A stretch of DNA of 64,000 nt from assembly GCF_014280875.1 (NCBI RefSeq), contig NZ_JACLAL010000004.1, positions 463,524 to 527,523 on the forward strand, given 5' to 3'. Shown one piece after another: positions 54,731 to 63,640 of the stretch. Made by a program: the position numbers and the translations under genes. The notes below the pieces were generated by a model. That model had not been told where the DNA came from and searched no databases. It saw only the letters and a program-made list of their open reading frames with translations. The DNA is from Paenirhizobium daejeonense. Its GTDB lineage: Bacteria; Pseudomonadota; Alphaproteobacteria; Rhizobiales; Rhizobiaceae. How positions within the stretch are numbered: the stretch's first letter is position 1; each line of letters begins with the position of its first letter.

Positions 54731-55609
54731 ATGACCAGTATCCTGACCAATACTTCCGCAATGTCCGCACTTCAGACGCTGCGTAACATCAATACTAACC
54801 TGGCTGATACGCAGGATCGCGTTTCCTCGGGCTTCCGCGTTGGCGAAGCTGCCGATAACGTTGCTTATTGGTCGATCTCCACCACGATGAACTCGGACAA
54901 CAAGGCGCTGAACGCTGCCTCCGACGCTCTCGGTGTTGGCGCTGCCAAGGTTGACACCGCTTACGCCGCCATGGAAAGCGCCATCGACGTCGTCAACGAA
55001 ATCAAGGCAAAGCTGGTAACTGCGACTGAAACTTCGACCGACAAGGACCAGATCCAGCTCGAAATCGGCAAGCTGCAGGAGCAGCTCTCCTCGATCGGCC
55101 AGGCCGCTTCCTTCTCCGGCGAAAACTGGATGGTCGCTTCGGCTTCTGCTTCCAACACCACGGTTGTTGACGGCTTCGTCCGCAACGACGACGGCACGGT
55201 CAAGGTCACGACCGCCGAATACAAGGTTGGTTCCTACGCACTATTCGAATCGGTTACCGATGGCGTTGGCACTGGCGGTATCCTTGGCTCCGTCATGGGT
55301 ATCAAGCTCACCAGCGCTTCCACCGCCGGCGACATCAGCGGCTACCTCGACCAGGTTGAAACCGCGCTGTCCGAAATGACCATCGCTGGTGCCGCTCTCG
55401 GCGCTCTGTCGACCCGCATCGACCTGCAGGACGACTTCGCTAACAAGCTCTCCGACTCCCTTGAAGCGGGTGTTTCGCGCCTCGTGGACGCCGACATGGA
55501 AGAAGAATCTGCCAAGCTTTCTGCCCTGCAGACCCAGCAGCAGCTTGCCATCCAGTCGCTGTCGATTGCGAACTCCTCTTCGCAGAACATCCTTACCCTG
55601 TTCCAGTAA
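54731..55609 (+). CDS. flaB: Flagellin B
   Basis: 292 aa, MTSILTNTSAMSALQTLRNINTNLADTQDRVSSGFRVGEAADNVAYWSI at the N-terminus and the same C-terminal end as FlaA. The middle (about residues 60-215) matches FlaA almost residue by residue, and stretches of DNA match base for base. GGGG lies 8-10 bp upstream of ATG. It has its own promoter region and terminator. Confidence 0.97.
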   Translation: MTSILTNTSAMSALQTLRNINTNLADTQDRVSSGFRVGEAADNVAYWSISTTMNSDNKALNAASDALGVGAAKVDTAYAAMESAIDVVNEIKAKLVTATETSTDKDQIQLEIGKLQEQLSSIGQAASFSGENWMVASASASNTTVVDGFVRNDDGTVKVTTAEYKVGSYALFESVTDGVGTGGILGSVMGIKLTSASTAGDISGYLDQVETALSEMTIAGAALGALSTRIDLQDDFANKLSDSLEAGVSRLVDADMEEESAKLSALQTQQQLAIQSLSIANSSSQNILTLFQ

Positions 55610-55631
55610 GATTTATCTTACTCTTAATAGG

Positions 55632-55659
55632 AAGGCCGCGCTTACGCGCGGCCTTTTTT
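55632..55659 (+). terminator. Terminator of flaB
   Basis: AAGGCCGCGC (55632-55641) and GCGCGGCCTT (55646-55655) form a 10-bp stem with loop TTAC, ending in T6. Confidence 0.88.
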
Positions 55660-55810
55660 CGTTTGGGATTTTGAGGAAATTGGTATTTTTTCAATGTGTT
55701 AATAAACTATCCACAGTGCGGAACCCCGTTAGCTTCCTGTTTATTTTTGTTAATTTTCTCGCACCTGCATTTACCAATTGTTAACCGTGATGCTGTTTTC
55801 TGGGTGCATC

Positions 55811-55892
55811 GAAACAGCGAGCCGATCCGAATAGATGAAGGGGTCGGCAGGCATGAAGCTGAACGCCGTTACCGGTTCACGCCGGAATGTCC
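55811..55892 (+). promoter_or_regulatory. Class III promoter/leader elements of the third flagellin
   Basis: GAAACAG (55811-55817), GCATGA (55851-55856) and ATGTCC (55887-55892) keep the flaB spacings of 40 and 36 bp. The block from CATCGAAACAGCG to the start codon is a diverged copy of the flaB leader. Confidence 0.5.
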
Positions 55893-55926
55893 CTTCCTCA
55901 ATTCATTGCCAAAGGGGCGACTCTAG

Positions 55927-56808
55927 ATGACCAGTATCCTGACCAACACTTCCGCCATGTCTGCTCTCCAGACGCTGCGCGCCATCAACAGCAATCTTGC
56001 CGATACGCAGGATCGCGTTTCCTCGGGCTTCCGCGTTGGCGAAGCTTCCGATAACGTTGCTTATTGGTCGATCTCCACCACGATGAACTCCGACAACAAG
56101 GCGCTGAACGCTGCCTCGGACGCTCTCGGTGTTGGCGCTGCCAAGGTTGATACCGCTTATGCCGCCATGGAAAGCGCCATCGACGTCGTTGATGAAATCA
56201 AGGCGAAGCTGGTAACGGCAACGGAAGCCTCGACGGACAAGGATCAGATCCAGCTTGAAATCGACAAGCTGCAGGAACAGCTGACCGCGATCGCTCAGGC
56301 GGCTTCTTTCTCCGGTGAAAACTGGATGATTGCTTCGGCCTCTGCTTCCAACACGGTTGTCGTCGACGGCTTCATCCGTAACAACGACGGTACGGTCAAG
56401 GTCACGACCGCTGAGTATCAGGTTGCTTCCTATGCCCTATTCGACTCCATTGATGGCGGCGTCGGAAGCGGTGGTATCCTTGGCTCGGTTATGTCCGTCA
56501 AGCTGACCAGCATGTCCACCACTGGCCAAATCTCCGCCTACCTGGATCAGGTCGAAAGCGCACTTGGCGAAATGACCATCGCAGGTGCCGCTCTCGGTGC
56601 GATGATCACCCGCATCGAACTGCAGGACGATTTCGCTGCCAAGCTCTCTGATGCCATTGAATCGGGTGTTTCGCGCCTCGTCGATGCCGACATGGAAGAA
56701 GAATCTGCCAAGCTCTCCGCCCTGCAGACCCAGCAGCAGCTCGCCATTCAGTCGCTGTCGATCGCGAACTCCTCTTCGTCGAATATCCTCACTCTGTTCC
56801 AGCAGTAA
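55927..56808 (+). CDS. Flagellin (third tandem copy)
   Basis: 293 aa, closest to FlaB (MTSILTNTSAMSALQTLRAINSNLADTQDRVSSGFRVG; same C-terminus plus one extra Gln). Its middle part has diverged more (VASYALFDSIDGGVGSGG). The name differs between genera: it stands where Sinorhizobium has flaD and Rhizobium has flaC, so no symbol is given. It is probably a secondary subunit of the complex filament. Monocistronic, with a terminator at 56840. Confidence 0.96.
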   Translation: MTSILTNTSAMSALQTLRAINSNLADTQDRVSSGFRVGEASDNVAYWSISTTMNSDNKALNAASDALGVGAAKVDTAYAAMESAIDVVDEIKAKLVTATEASTDKDQIQLEIDKLQEQLTAIAQAASFSGENWMIASASASNTVVVDGFIRNNDGTVKVTTAEYQVASYALFDSIDGGVGSGGILGSVMSVKLTSMSTTGQISAYLDQVESALGEMTIAGAALGAMITRIELQDDFAAKLSDAIESGVSRLVDADMEEESAKLSALQTQQQLAIQSLSIANSSSSNILTLFQQ

Positions 56809-56839
56809 AATACGGTCCAGGATATCTGAAATACTTGAA

Positions 56840-56870
56840 GGTCGCGCCAGAATTGGCGCGATCTTTTTCT
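56840..56870 (+). terminator. Terminator of the third flagellin
   Basis: GTCGCGCC (56841-56848) pairs with GGCGCGAT (56855-56862), one G-T pair, followed by CTTTTTCTTTTT. Confidence 0.8.
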
Positions 56871-56971
56871 TTTTATTGTTCCATTTTTCAAAAAAGAATC
56901 GAAACGATTCCAAGAAATTACTATTTTGTTTTGGGTCCACAATTTCGTCTTGTCACTGTTTCAATCTTTGG

Positions 56972-57071
56972 TTAACCATAATTAACTTTGAAACAGTCAG
57001 CGCGACGTACCCGTATACGATTCGGGTGGCATGAAGCCGTAGCGTCGGTGCCGTTTTTGCTCGGCATGTCC
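56972..57071 (+). promoter_or_regulatory. TTAACC pair and class III leader of the fourth flagellin
   Basis: TTAACCAT (56972-56979) and TTAAC (56982) lie 10 bp apart. GAAACAG (56990-56996) follows, then GCATGA (57029-57034, 39 bp on) and ATGTCC (57066-57071, 37 bp on), 34 bp before the start codon. Confidence 0.5.
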
Positions 57072-57099
57072 TCTTGTCACAAGATTGGGTAGGTGGAAC

Positions 57100-58068
57100 A
57101 TGTCCAACGTCATCATGACGAGCCACACGCAGAGCGCTTTGCAGACGCTCCTCTTTGCAAGCGATTCCCTTGAAAAAGCCCAATCCAGAAGCAATTCCGG
57201 TCTGAAGATAGCATCCGCTGCGGACAATGCCGGCTATTGGTCTGTTGCTACAGGCATGAGGTCGGACAAGAGCATCGTGGGAAGCATCGCCGACGCGCTG
57301 AACCTCGGTGCCTCCAAGGTGGATACGACCTATGAGGCCGTCAATTCCTCAATCGATATCCTCAACCAGATAACCTCTCTCCTGGAGACGGCTTATGAAG
57401 CGGGTACGGATCGTACGACGCTGAATACCTCGTTGATGGAGTTGAAGGGAAATCTCGAATCGGTCACGCATGCTGCGACCTTCTCGGGTGACAACTGGCT
57501 TTATAACTCCGATGCCAGCATGATTGATAACTACACCGTTCCGGCCTCCTTCCAGCGTTCTGTGTCCGGTTCGGTCTCGCTAAATTTCATCAGTATCAGC
57601 AGCAGTCAGTCGACGCTGGTCGATACCCAGGATGCAAATCGGGGGCTTCTGACAGGCGCAATCGATGCAGACGCGTTAAACCCGGCCACCTCAACGGGCA
57701 CGCCGAGAAACTACTATCTTCTTGATGTTGGGTCAGCCACGCCGGCAACCGGTACGGAAATCAGCATCTCCGATTCGACGACGATCGGTGAACTGGACGA
57801 TATGATCGCTACCGTCAGTTATATGACCGACAAGATGAATCGCCTTGCCAGCTCGCTTGGCACCATGTCCAATCGGATCGATCAGCAGGTGAACTATGCC
57901 GCCTCGCTGCGCGATACTTTCGATAGTAGCGTCAGCCGATTGGTCGATACCGACATGGAAGAGGAATCCGCCAAACTTGCGGCTTTCAAGACACAGCAGC
58001 AGGTGTCCATGCAGGTATTGTCGCTGCTCAACAACCACCAGCAGTCGCTTCAGGTGCTCTTCAGCTGA
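57100..58068 (+). CDS. Flagellin (fourth tandem copy, divergent)
   Basis: 322 aa, the most divergent of the tandem group: MSNVIMTSHTQSALQTLLFASDSLEKAQSRSNSGLKIASAADNAGYWSVATG, a distinct central part (FQRSVSGSVSLNFISISSSQSTLVDTQDANRG), and the usual C-terminal EEESAKLAAFKTQQQVSMQVLSLLNNHQQSLQVLFS. Start 57100 has TAGGTGG upstream. It is in the position of Sinorhizobium flaC or Rhizobium flaD. No clear terminator follows within 200 bp. Confidence 0.95.
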   Translation: MSNVIMTSHTQSALQTLLFASDSLEKAQSRSNSGLKIASAADNAGYWSVATGMRSDKSIVGSIADALNLGASKVDTTYEAVNSSIDILNQITSLLETAYEAGTDRTTLNTSLMELKGNLESVTHAATFSGDNWLYNSDASMIDNYTVPASFQRSVSGSVSLNFISISSSQSTLVDTQDANRGLLTGAIDADALNPATSTGTPRNYYLLDVGSATPATGTEISISDSTTIGELDDMIATVSYMTDKMNRLASSLGTMSNRIDQQVNYAASLRDTFDSSVSRLVDTDMEEESAKLAAFKTQQQVSMQVLSLLNNHQQSLQVLFS

Positions 58069-58267
58069 CCGTCACGGGTTTGGTCCATCCTCGCACAAGT
58101 TTGGCGTCGTAAATCTTCACAAGCGTTGATGATCGCCTGATTTCGTTCAGGTGTTTCGCGCGAACACCGTTGATGAGGAACGTCGTGGCCGAGATTGCTT
58201 GCTTGTACGGATCGATGAGAGATTTCGGGCGGTCGGATCACGTTGACGGTCATCGTGGAGTATCGGC

Positions 58268-58912
58268 ATGAGTGTTCTACTCTCCCGTTATCTCAAGGAT
58301 TTCAGTGCGGTAGTCACTCCCCCGCCAGGTGATTTCTCATCGGAAATCGCAAATGATTTTGCCCAGCCCGATCTTCTGGCTGCGCCGGTGGAAGAGCCGG
58401 TGGACGTCGAGGCCATCCGGGACGAGGCCTATGCCGAAGGTCACGAGACGGCCGAGCGTGAACTTGCGGAAAAGCACCGCCAGGCTCTTGAAGCCATGGA
58501 GGAGGCGCACCGCGAGGAACTGGCTGCGATCAGGCAGAAATATGAAGACGAGATAGCCGAGCATATCGGCCAGGCATTTCAGCAAATGACGACGGCGGTT
58601 TCCGGAGCGGTCGAAGCTGCGGTTGTTCGCGTCCTGTCTCCTCTGATCGAAGAGAAAATCGCTCTGCAGACGGCGGCTGCCTTCGCGTCGAAGGTTGCTG
58701 AGGAAATCAAGGAAGGTACGGCGGTACGGTTGCAGGTTGCCGGGCCGGATCGTCTCCTCGAAACCGTAAAGACCCGCCTTGCCGCAATCGACGCTTCTGT
58801 CGACTTCCGGGAGACATCTGAAATCGAGCTGTCATTCCAGATGGGGGATTCCGTTCTGGTGACGCGGCTGGCTGGTGTAGTCGAAGCCATGGAAGGGCTT
58901 ATGAATGAGTGA
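58268..58912 (+). CDS. FliH-like flagellar protein (214 aa)
   Basis: 214 aa with a FliH-type layout: a short N-terminal part, a long charged coiled coil (about residues 45-105, IRDEAYAEGHETAERELAEKHRQALEAMEEAHREELAAIRQKYEDEIAEHIGQAF) and a C-terminal V-ATPase-E/FliH-like region (LSPLIEEKIALQTAAAFASKVAEEIKEGTAVRLQVAGPDRLLETVKTRL). FliH regulates the FliI ATPase, and no other fliH candidate is in this cluster. It overlaps motB by 8 bp. The assignment is by architecture, not by a catalytic motif. Confidence 0.75.
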   Translation: MSVLLSRYLKDFSAVVTPPPGDFSSEIANDFAQPDLLAAPVEEPVDVEAIRDEAYAEGHETAERELAEKHRQALEAMEEAHREELAAIRQKYEDEIAEHIGQAFQQMTTAVSGAVEAAVVRVLSPLIEEKIALQTAAAFASKVAEEIKEGTAVRLQVAGPDRLLETVKTRLAAIDASVDFRETSEIELSFQMGDSVLVTRLAGVVEAMEGLMNE

Positions 58913-60185
58913 GGGCGAAAACCACCACCGCGGCAAGAACGAGATCATCATCGTCAAGCGTCACAAGGGTGACCACGATGGTGCGCACGGCGGCGCCTGG
59001 AAGATCGCCTATGCCGACTTCATGACCGCCATGATGGCCTTTTTCCTTGTGATGTGGCTCGTCAATGCCGCGAACGAAGAAACCAAGGCCTCCATCTCCA
59101 GTTACTTCAATCCTATCAAGCTGACGGATGAAACGCCCAGTCAGAAGGGCGTCAAGGAACCCGCAAAGGAAGCCGAGGGCGAGCAGACCGCGCAGAAATC
59201 CGATGTCAAGGCCGAGAAGCCCGAAGACGCCGCCGCCGCCGCATCGGGCGATGACATGACCGCGTCCTCCGGCGAAAATACCCATTATTCGGAAGCTGAT
59301 TTCTTCGAGAATCCCTATGCGGTTCTCGCAGAGATCGCCCAGGAAGTAGGTCAGCAGGCCAATGTCAGCGTCAAGGGCGAGGGTGGTGCCGCCAACTCCG
59401 GCCCCTCGACCGGCGCATCCGGCGGTGAGGCCTACCGCGATCCTTTCGATCCCGACTTCTGGAGCAAGCAGGTCGCCGGCGGTCCCGCCCCGAACACCAT
59501 GCCTGAGATCCAGGACAGCAAGTTGCCCGACACTCCGATTCAGCAGTCAGAGCAGGCCATGCTCGCTCCGGGCAAGGAGACGAAGCCGGAGAACGGAAAG
59601 ACCGAGGCGCCGAACGAGGCGGCTCTTGCCTCTCCTGATGCCACTCAGCCGAAGACTGCTCACGAAAGCCAGGCCGCACCGGCCGAAGATGACATGGCGG
59701 CGAAATTGCCTGCCACGCCCGAGCAAAAGAAGGAAGCCGAGGAACTGCGCGAGGAACTCTCCCGCTCGCTCGACGGCGTTCCCGGCAAGCTGGCCGAGGG
59801 CATCGTTGTGACGCCTTCGGAAGGCGGCACGCTTCTTACCATTTCCGACCAGGCGACGTCGCCGATGTTTGATGTCGGCTCTGCCATACCGCAAAAGGAA
59901 CTGGTGCTGGCGATGGAGAAGATCGGCGCAATCCTCAAGGACAAGCCCGGTTCGATCATCATCCGGGGGCATACCGATGTCAGGCCATATCGCGGCGGCA
60001 AGGGCGACAACTGGAGCCTGTCGATGGATCGCGCGCATGCAGCGTATTACATGCTCGTGCGCGGCGGCCTGCAGGAGGATCGCGTCAAGCAGATGTCGGG
60101 ATTCGCTGACCGTCGCCTGCAGCTGCCCGACGATCCCATGAACGGTGCCAACCGCCGCATCGAGATTCTGCTGAGCGATGGCTAA
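58905..60185 (+). CDS. motB: Flagellar stator protein MotB
   Basis: 426 aa. One membrane helix with the proton-binding Asp: GGAWKIAYADFMTAMMAFFLVMWLVNAA. A long Ala/Glu/Lys-rich periplasmic linker of some 200 residues follows. The OmpA-like peptidoglycan-binding domain is GSIIIRGHTDVRPYRGGKGDNWSLSMDRAHAAYYMLVRGGL and MNGANRRIEILLSDG. The extended linker is typical of rhizobial MotB, which contacts MotC. It overlaps the next gene by 8 bp. Confidence 0.97.
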   Translation: MSEGENHHRGKNEIIIVKRHKGDHDGAHGGAWKIAYADFMTAMMAFFLVMWLVNAANEETKASISSYFNPIKLTDETPSQKGVKEPAKEAEGEQTAQKSDVKAEKPEDAAAAASGDDMTASSGENTHYSEADFFENPYAVLAEIAQEVGQQANVSVKGEGGAANSGPSTGASGGEAYRDPFDPDFWSKQVAGGPAPNTMPEIQDSKLPDTPIQQSEQAMLAPGKETKPENGKTEAPNEAALASPDATQPKTAHESQAAPAEDDMAAKLPATPEQKKEAEELREELSRSLDGVPGKLAEGIVVTPSEGGTLLTISDQATSPMFDVGSAIPQKELVLAMEKIGAILKDKPGSIIIRGHTDVRPYRGGKGDNWSLSMDRAHAAYYMLVRGGLQEDRVKQMSGFADRRLQLPDDPMNGANRRIEILLSDG

Positions 60186-61533
60186 AGGCGCGGCGATGAC
60201 ACGATCACCAAAAGGCCGCATTTTCCGCTTCACGCTGTCGGTCGCGGTGATTACCGCATGGCCTGCGACCGTTTGGGCGGATAGCAGCCTGTCCCCCTAC
60301 AAGATGCTGCGGTCGCTGCAATTCATGCAGGACTCGGTGGTCCTCGGCGATCACTCCGCCGGCGACATGCAGCGTTTCATGCTGGAGACGATCGACAATC
60401 GCCTACGTTCGGCTGATGCCGAGATCTTCAGCGAACCACGCAACGCGGATGCCGCGCTCGTTTATGCCATGAGCGGCGGCAATCCGGCGACGCTCAGCTA
60501 TCTTGTTGCCCGTGATGTCGAGGGCAATTTCGATGCGCGCGTCGTCAATGTCCTGCAGAAGTATTTCGATGGCCGTGGCATGCAGGTGGCAAAGACGATT
60601 GGCGACCTGGTTCCGGAATATCGTCACACGGCGCTCGGACCATATCTCGCGCTGATTGCCGGCAACATCACCTTCCCGACCGATGCCCGTGCCGCGCTCG
60701 GCTTCTTTGATGAAGCTCGCCTCAGCGCACCGGGCACGATCATCGAGGAGGCGGCCCTTCGTCGCTCCATCGTTGCCAGCATGGGCGTCTCCGAGGTGAA
60801 GAAGGCGCTGTCCTATTCCCGGCACTACGCTCGCCGGTTCGTCCATTCTCCCTATTCCAACCAGTTTGCCGATATGTTCGTCGAACTGGTGGTAAAGCAC
60901 TACGGGGTCGTTACCGAAAACGATATAGTAGATGTCCTGGAGCCGATGGACACGGCGCGTCGGCAGGAGATCTATTTGCGGATCGCGCGGGCGGCGACGC
61001 TTCGCGGTAATCAGGAGCTTGCGAGGCTTTCGGCCACAGAGGCCCAGCGCCTCGCCGGCCTTCTGGATGGCAACGGGCAGCCGGTTCTGCCCAGCCTCTA
61101 TGAAAGCGTGGCGAGCGTCTCTTCCTCTGATGTCGTTTCGGCGATCGACAGATTGTCGGCTGTCTCGGATGAGACCCTTTCCGAGCGGGACAGGGCTCTG
61201 CGTAATGCAGCCCGCAGTATTGCCGAACAGATCCTGAAGCCACCGGTGGCGGACGAACCGGTCAAGGTTGATGAACCCCGTGCCGGCGCGACCGGCCAGG
61301 CGCTCCTTGCTCCGCGGCCGCAAACGCCGGTGGGAACGAACGATGAGCAGCAATCGGTTTCCGCCCCAACCGTGCCCGAACCGGCGCCGGTCGCGGCGAA
61401 CACGGATGCTCAACCGAAAGCCGCTGATGCGGCAATAGGTGAGGGGGGGCCGGTTCTCGATTTTGTCAAGCAAAGCCGAGGCCGGTTGGGGGAAATTGAC
61501 GCGCTTCTCGAAGAGGAAGGCAACATCAGATGA
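60178..61533 (+). CDS. motC: Periplasmic motility protein MotC
   Basis: 451 aa (445 from ATG 60196) with a signal peptide (FRFTLSVAVITAWPATVWADSS). The helical periplasmic body begins LSPYKMLRSLQFMQDSVVLGDHSAGDMQRFMLETIDNRL. In Sinorhizobium MotC binds the MotB periplasmic domain and controls rotary speed; MotE is its chaperone. The C-terminal third is Pro/Ala-rich. It overlaps motB (8 bp) and fliK (4 bp). Confidence 0.95.
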   Translation: MAKGAAMTRSPKGRIFRFTLSVAVITAWPATVWADSSLSPYKMLRSLQFMQDSVVLGDHSAGDMQRFMLETIDNRLRSADAEIFSEPRNADAALVYAMSGGNPATLSYLVARDVEGNFDARVVNVLQKYFDGRGMQVAKTIGDLVPEYRHTALGPYLALIAGNITFPTDARAALGFFDEARLSAPGTIIEEAALRRSIVASMGVSEVKKALSYSRHYARRFVHSPYSNQFADMFVELVVKHYGVVTENDIVDVLEPMDTARRQEIYLRIARAATLRGNQELARLSATEAQRLAGLLDGNGQPVLPSLYESVASVSSSDVVSAIDRLSAVSDETLSERDRALRNAARSIAEQILKPPVADEPVKVDEPRAGATGQALLAPRPQTPVGTNDEQQSVSAPTVPEPAPVAANTDAQPKAADAAIGEGGPVLDFVKQSRGRLGEIDALLEEEGNIR

Positions 61534-63005
61534 TGAACGTCGTAAACACTGCCGCCAAGGCAACCTCGGAAATGGTCTCGATGACGGGTGCGGGCGGGAA
61601 GACATCCCAGGCCTCCGGTGGAGACGCCTTCTCAAAGACCCTGAATGCTTTCGACGGCGAAAAGCCTCCGAGTTCGGGAGAGGGTGACGCGAAGGGTGCG
61701 TCCCAGGCGGCCGCGGGCGATGTTTCCGATGCTTCCGAGAAGGGGACGATTCAGGGCGCCCCCCTGCGCGATGATCCCGAATCCTCCGAGGCCGATCTTG
61801 CCTCCCTCAGTGAAAAGATGACCGCAGGTCAGCCGGTGCCACAGACGGAGACCGCTGGTGGAAAATCGGCAGTTGCGGCTACCGAGAAGCCCGGCGCGAA
61901 TTCGCAGAAGCTGGCGGAGATTGCCGCTGCCCTGGCGATGTCCACCACCGATGGCGGGGTAACCGACACCAAGGCACTGGCCGCTGCACTCAAAAAACTC
62001 GCAGACAGCGCCAAATCCGACGCCGGTCCTGCAACGGATAGCGCTGACGAAACCCTTGATAACGCTCCGGCGGACACGAGCGCACTCGACGATATGCTAT
62101 CACTGTTGTCGCTCCCTCTGGCCGGTGGCCAGACCGACCAGACGACGGCCGCGGCCGGTGAGCTTGGAGCAGCCCAGCAAGGCGTGATCAATGGCGTTGG
62201 GGGACATGCTGCCGGCGCGAAGGTTATTCCCGACCAGGCAGGGCAGGATGCCGCGTCTGGTGATGATGCGTCCTCCACGGAAAGCGGCACAGTCTTCCGA
62301 TTTCAGAAGAGTGACTCGGCTGCAAGCGTTGATATGTACGTTGCTCCGGGCACCGACGGCAGCGTCGGTGTGGATGTCTCGACGCCGGCGGCCAAGGATG
62401 CGCCGGTCGTGCAGGTGGTCGATTCCAGGCGCTATCTCGGGCTCGCCCCGAACTCGAATGCTTTGTCCGTGGCATCGACGATCGCCAACGATCCGCAATG
62501 GGCGGGTGCTCTGGATCCGGCCTCGAAACTTGCCAATTCCGCGCTCTTCGCCAGCACGGGTAACGTGGTGCACACGCTGAAGATCCAGATGAACCCGGTG
62601 GAGCTTGGCAATGTCACGGCGACGATGCGGCTCGTGGGAGAGGACCTCAGCATTCATCTCACCGTGCATAGCAGCAGTGCCTATCGCGAACTCACGCACG
62701 ACAGCAATTCCATCATGGATGCACTGAAGGCCCAGGGCTTCAGCGTCGACCAGATCTCGGTCAGCCTGTCGTCCTCGTCTGACAAGTCGGGCGACAATGC
62801 GGCCGGCGGGCGCCAGCCCTCCGACATGGGGCAGTCTCAGCAGCAGCAGGGCAACCGGCAGAGCGGCGGTGATGCACGGCAGGCTGAGCAGTTCGACAGG
62901 ACATCATCTGGTTCGGGAACGGCAGGAGGCAATGATGCAGGTATGGTCGAAGGCGCTGTTGCTTCCGGCGCTGGCTCTGCTCGCCCTGAGCACGTCTACC
63001 TCTGA
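61530..63005 (+). CDS. fliK: Hook-length control protein FliK (formerly MotD)
   Basis: 491 aa. A long Ala/Ser/Gly/Asp-rich disordered N-terminal part (about residues 1-330) acts as a ruler, followed by the Flg_hook domain VVHTLKIQMNPVELGNVTATMRLVGEDLSIHLTVHSSSAYRELTHDSNSIMDALKAQGFSVDQISVSL. A Gln/Gly-rich tail follows. In Sinorhizobium this gene, first called motD, was shown to be FliK. Its last 71 bp overlap the transglycosylase gene in another frame. Confidence 0.95.
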   Translation: MMNVVNTAAKATSEMVSMTGAGGKTSQASGGDAFSKTLNAFDGEKPPSSGEGDAKGASQAAAGDVSDASEKGTIQGAPLRDDPESSEADLASLSEKMTAGQPVPQTETAGGKSAVAATEKPGANSQKLAEIAAALAMSTTDGGVTDTKALAAALKKLADSAKSDAGPATDSADETLDNAPADTSALDDMLSLLSLPLAGGQTDQTTAAAGELGAAQQGVINGVGGHAAGAKVIPDQAGQDAASGDDASSTESGTVFRFQKSDSAASVDMYVAPGTDGSVGVDVSTPAAKDAPVVQVVDSRRYLGLAPNSNALSVASTIANDPQWAGALDPASKLANSALFASTGNVVHTLKIQMNPVELGNVTATMRLVGEDLSIHLTVHSSSAYRELTHDSNSIMDALKAQGFSVDQISVSLSSSSDKSGDNAAGGRQPSDMGQSQQQQGNRQSGGDARQAEQFDRTSSGSGTAGGNDAGMVEGAVASGAGSARPEHVYL

Positions 63006-63522
63006 GAAAAGCGAGGCTGCCGCGCGCACCTGCGAGCGGCAGATCGAGAGCGCTGCAGCCCGCTACGGAATCCCGGAAGGCATTCTCTACTCGGTCGGCC
63101 TGACCGAGACAGGCCGCAAGGGTTCGCTCAGTCCTTATGCCCTGAACATCGAAGGCAAGGCCTATTTTCCGGCCTCGCTGCAGGATGCCTATAACCAGTT
63201 CGCGGACGCCAAGCGGCGTGGCGCGAAGCTGATCGATATCGGCTGTATGCAGATCAACCACTATTACCACAATTCCGAATTCGGGTCGGTGGAGCAGATG
63301 TTCGATCCGGCGCAGAACGTTGCCTATGCGGCCCTGTTCCTGAAGCGTCTTCACGACAGGCACGAGACTTGGACCATGGCGGTTGCTCGCTATCATGCCG
63401 GCCCGAACAATGACCCCGCACAGCAGAAATATGTCTGTCGGGTGATCGCCAATCTTGTGGCGACGGGCTACGGGAAGTGGACGTCGGCTGCGTCGTCATT
63501 CTGCCGGAATGCGCAACCTTAA
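62935..63522 (+). CDS. Secreted lytic transglycosylase (SLT domain)
   Basis: 195 aa (one more from ATG 62932). AGGAGG at 62924-62929 selects this start, and the signal peptide (VWSKALLLPALALLALSTSTS) is read inside the fliK 3' end. The SLT fold has the catalytic Glu in YSVGLTETGRKGSLSPYALNIEG, then LIDIGCMQINHYYHN, FDPAQNVAYAALFLKRLHD and AVARYHAGPN. Such enzymes open peptidoglycan for the flagellar rod. It is the gene called orf38 in other rhizobia and is likely cotranscribed with motB-motC-fliK. Confidence 0.92.
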   Translation: MQVWSKALLLPALALLALSTSTSEKSEAAARTCERQIESAAARYGIPEGILYSVGLTETGRKGSLSPYALNIEGKAYFPASLQDAYNQFADAKRRGAKLIDIGCMQINHYYHNSEFGSVEQMFDPAQNVAYAALFLKRLHDRHETWTMAVARYHAGPNNDPAQQKYVCRVIANLVATGYGKWTSAASSFCRNAQP

Positions 63523-63640
63523 GGGGAATTGACCATCGTCATCCTCGCGATCCGATGAATCCGGCAGGATTTGGGCAGGCGATATCAATCAATATCTCAT
63601 TTGCCTCATTTAACGTTTTCCCCAAGGAAAATTGTATCAA

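Larger units (their letters stand above)
55610..55926. other. Intergenic region flaB to third flagellin
   Basis: 317 bp with the flaB terminator, then an AT-rich stretch, TTAACC (55781) and the duplicated leader (55811 onward). No gene is seen. Confidence 0.5.
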
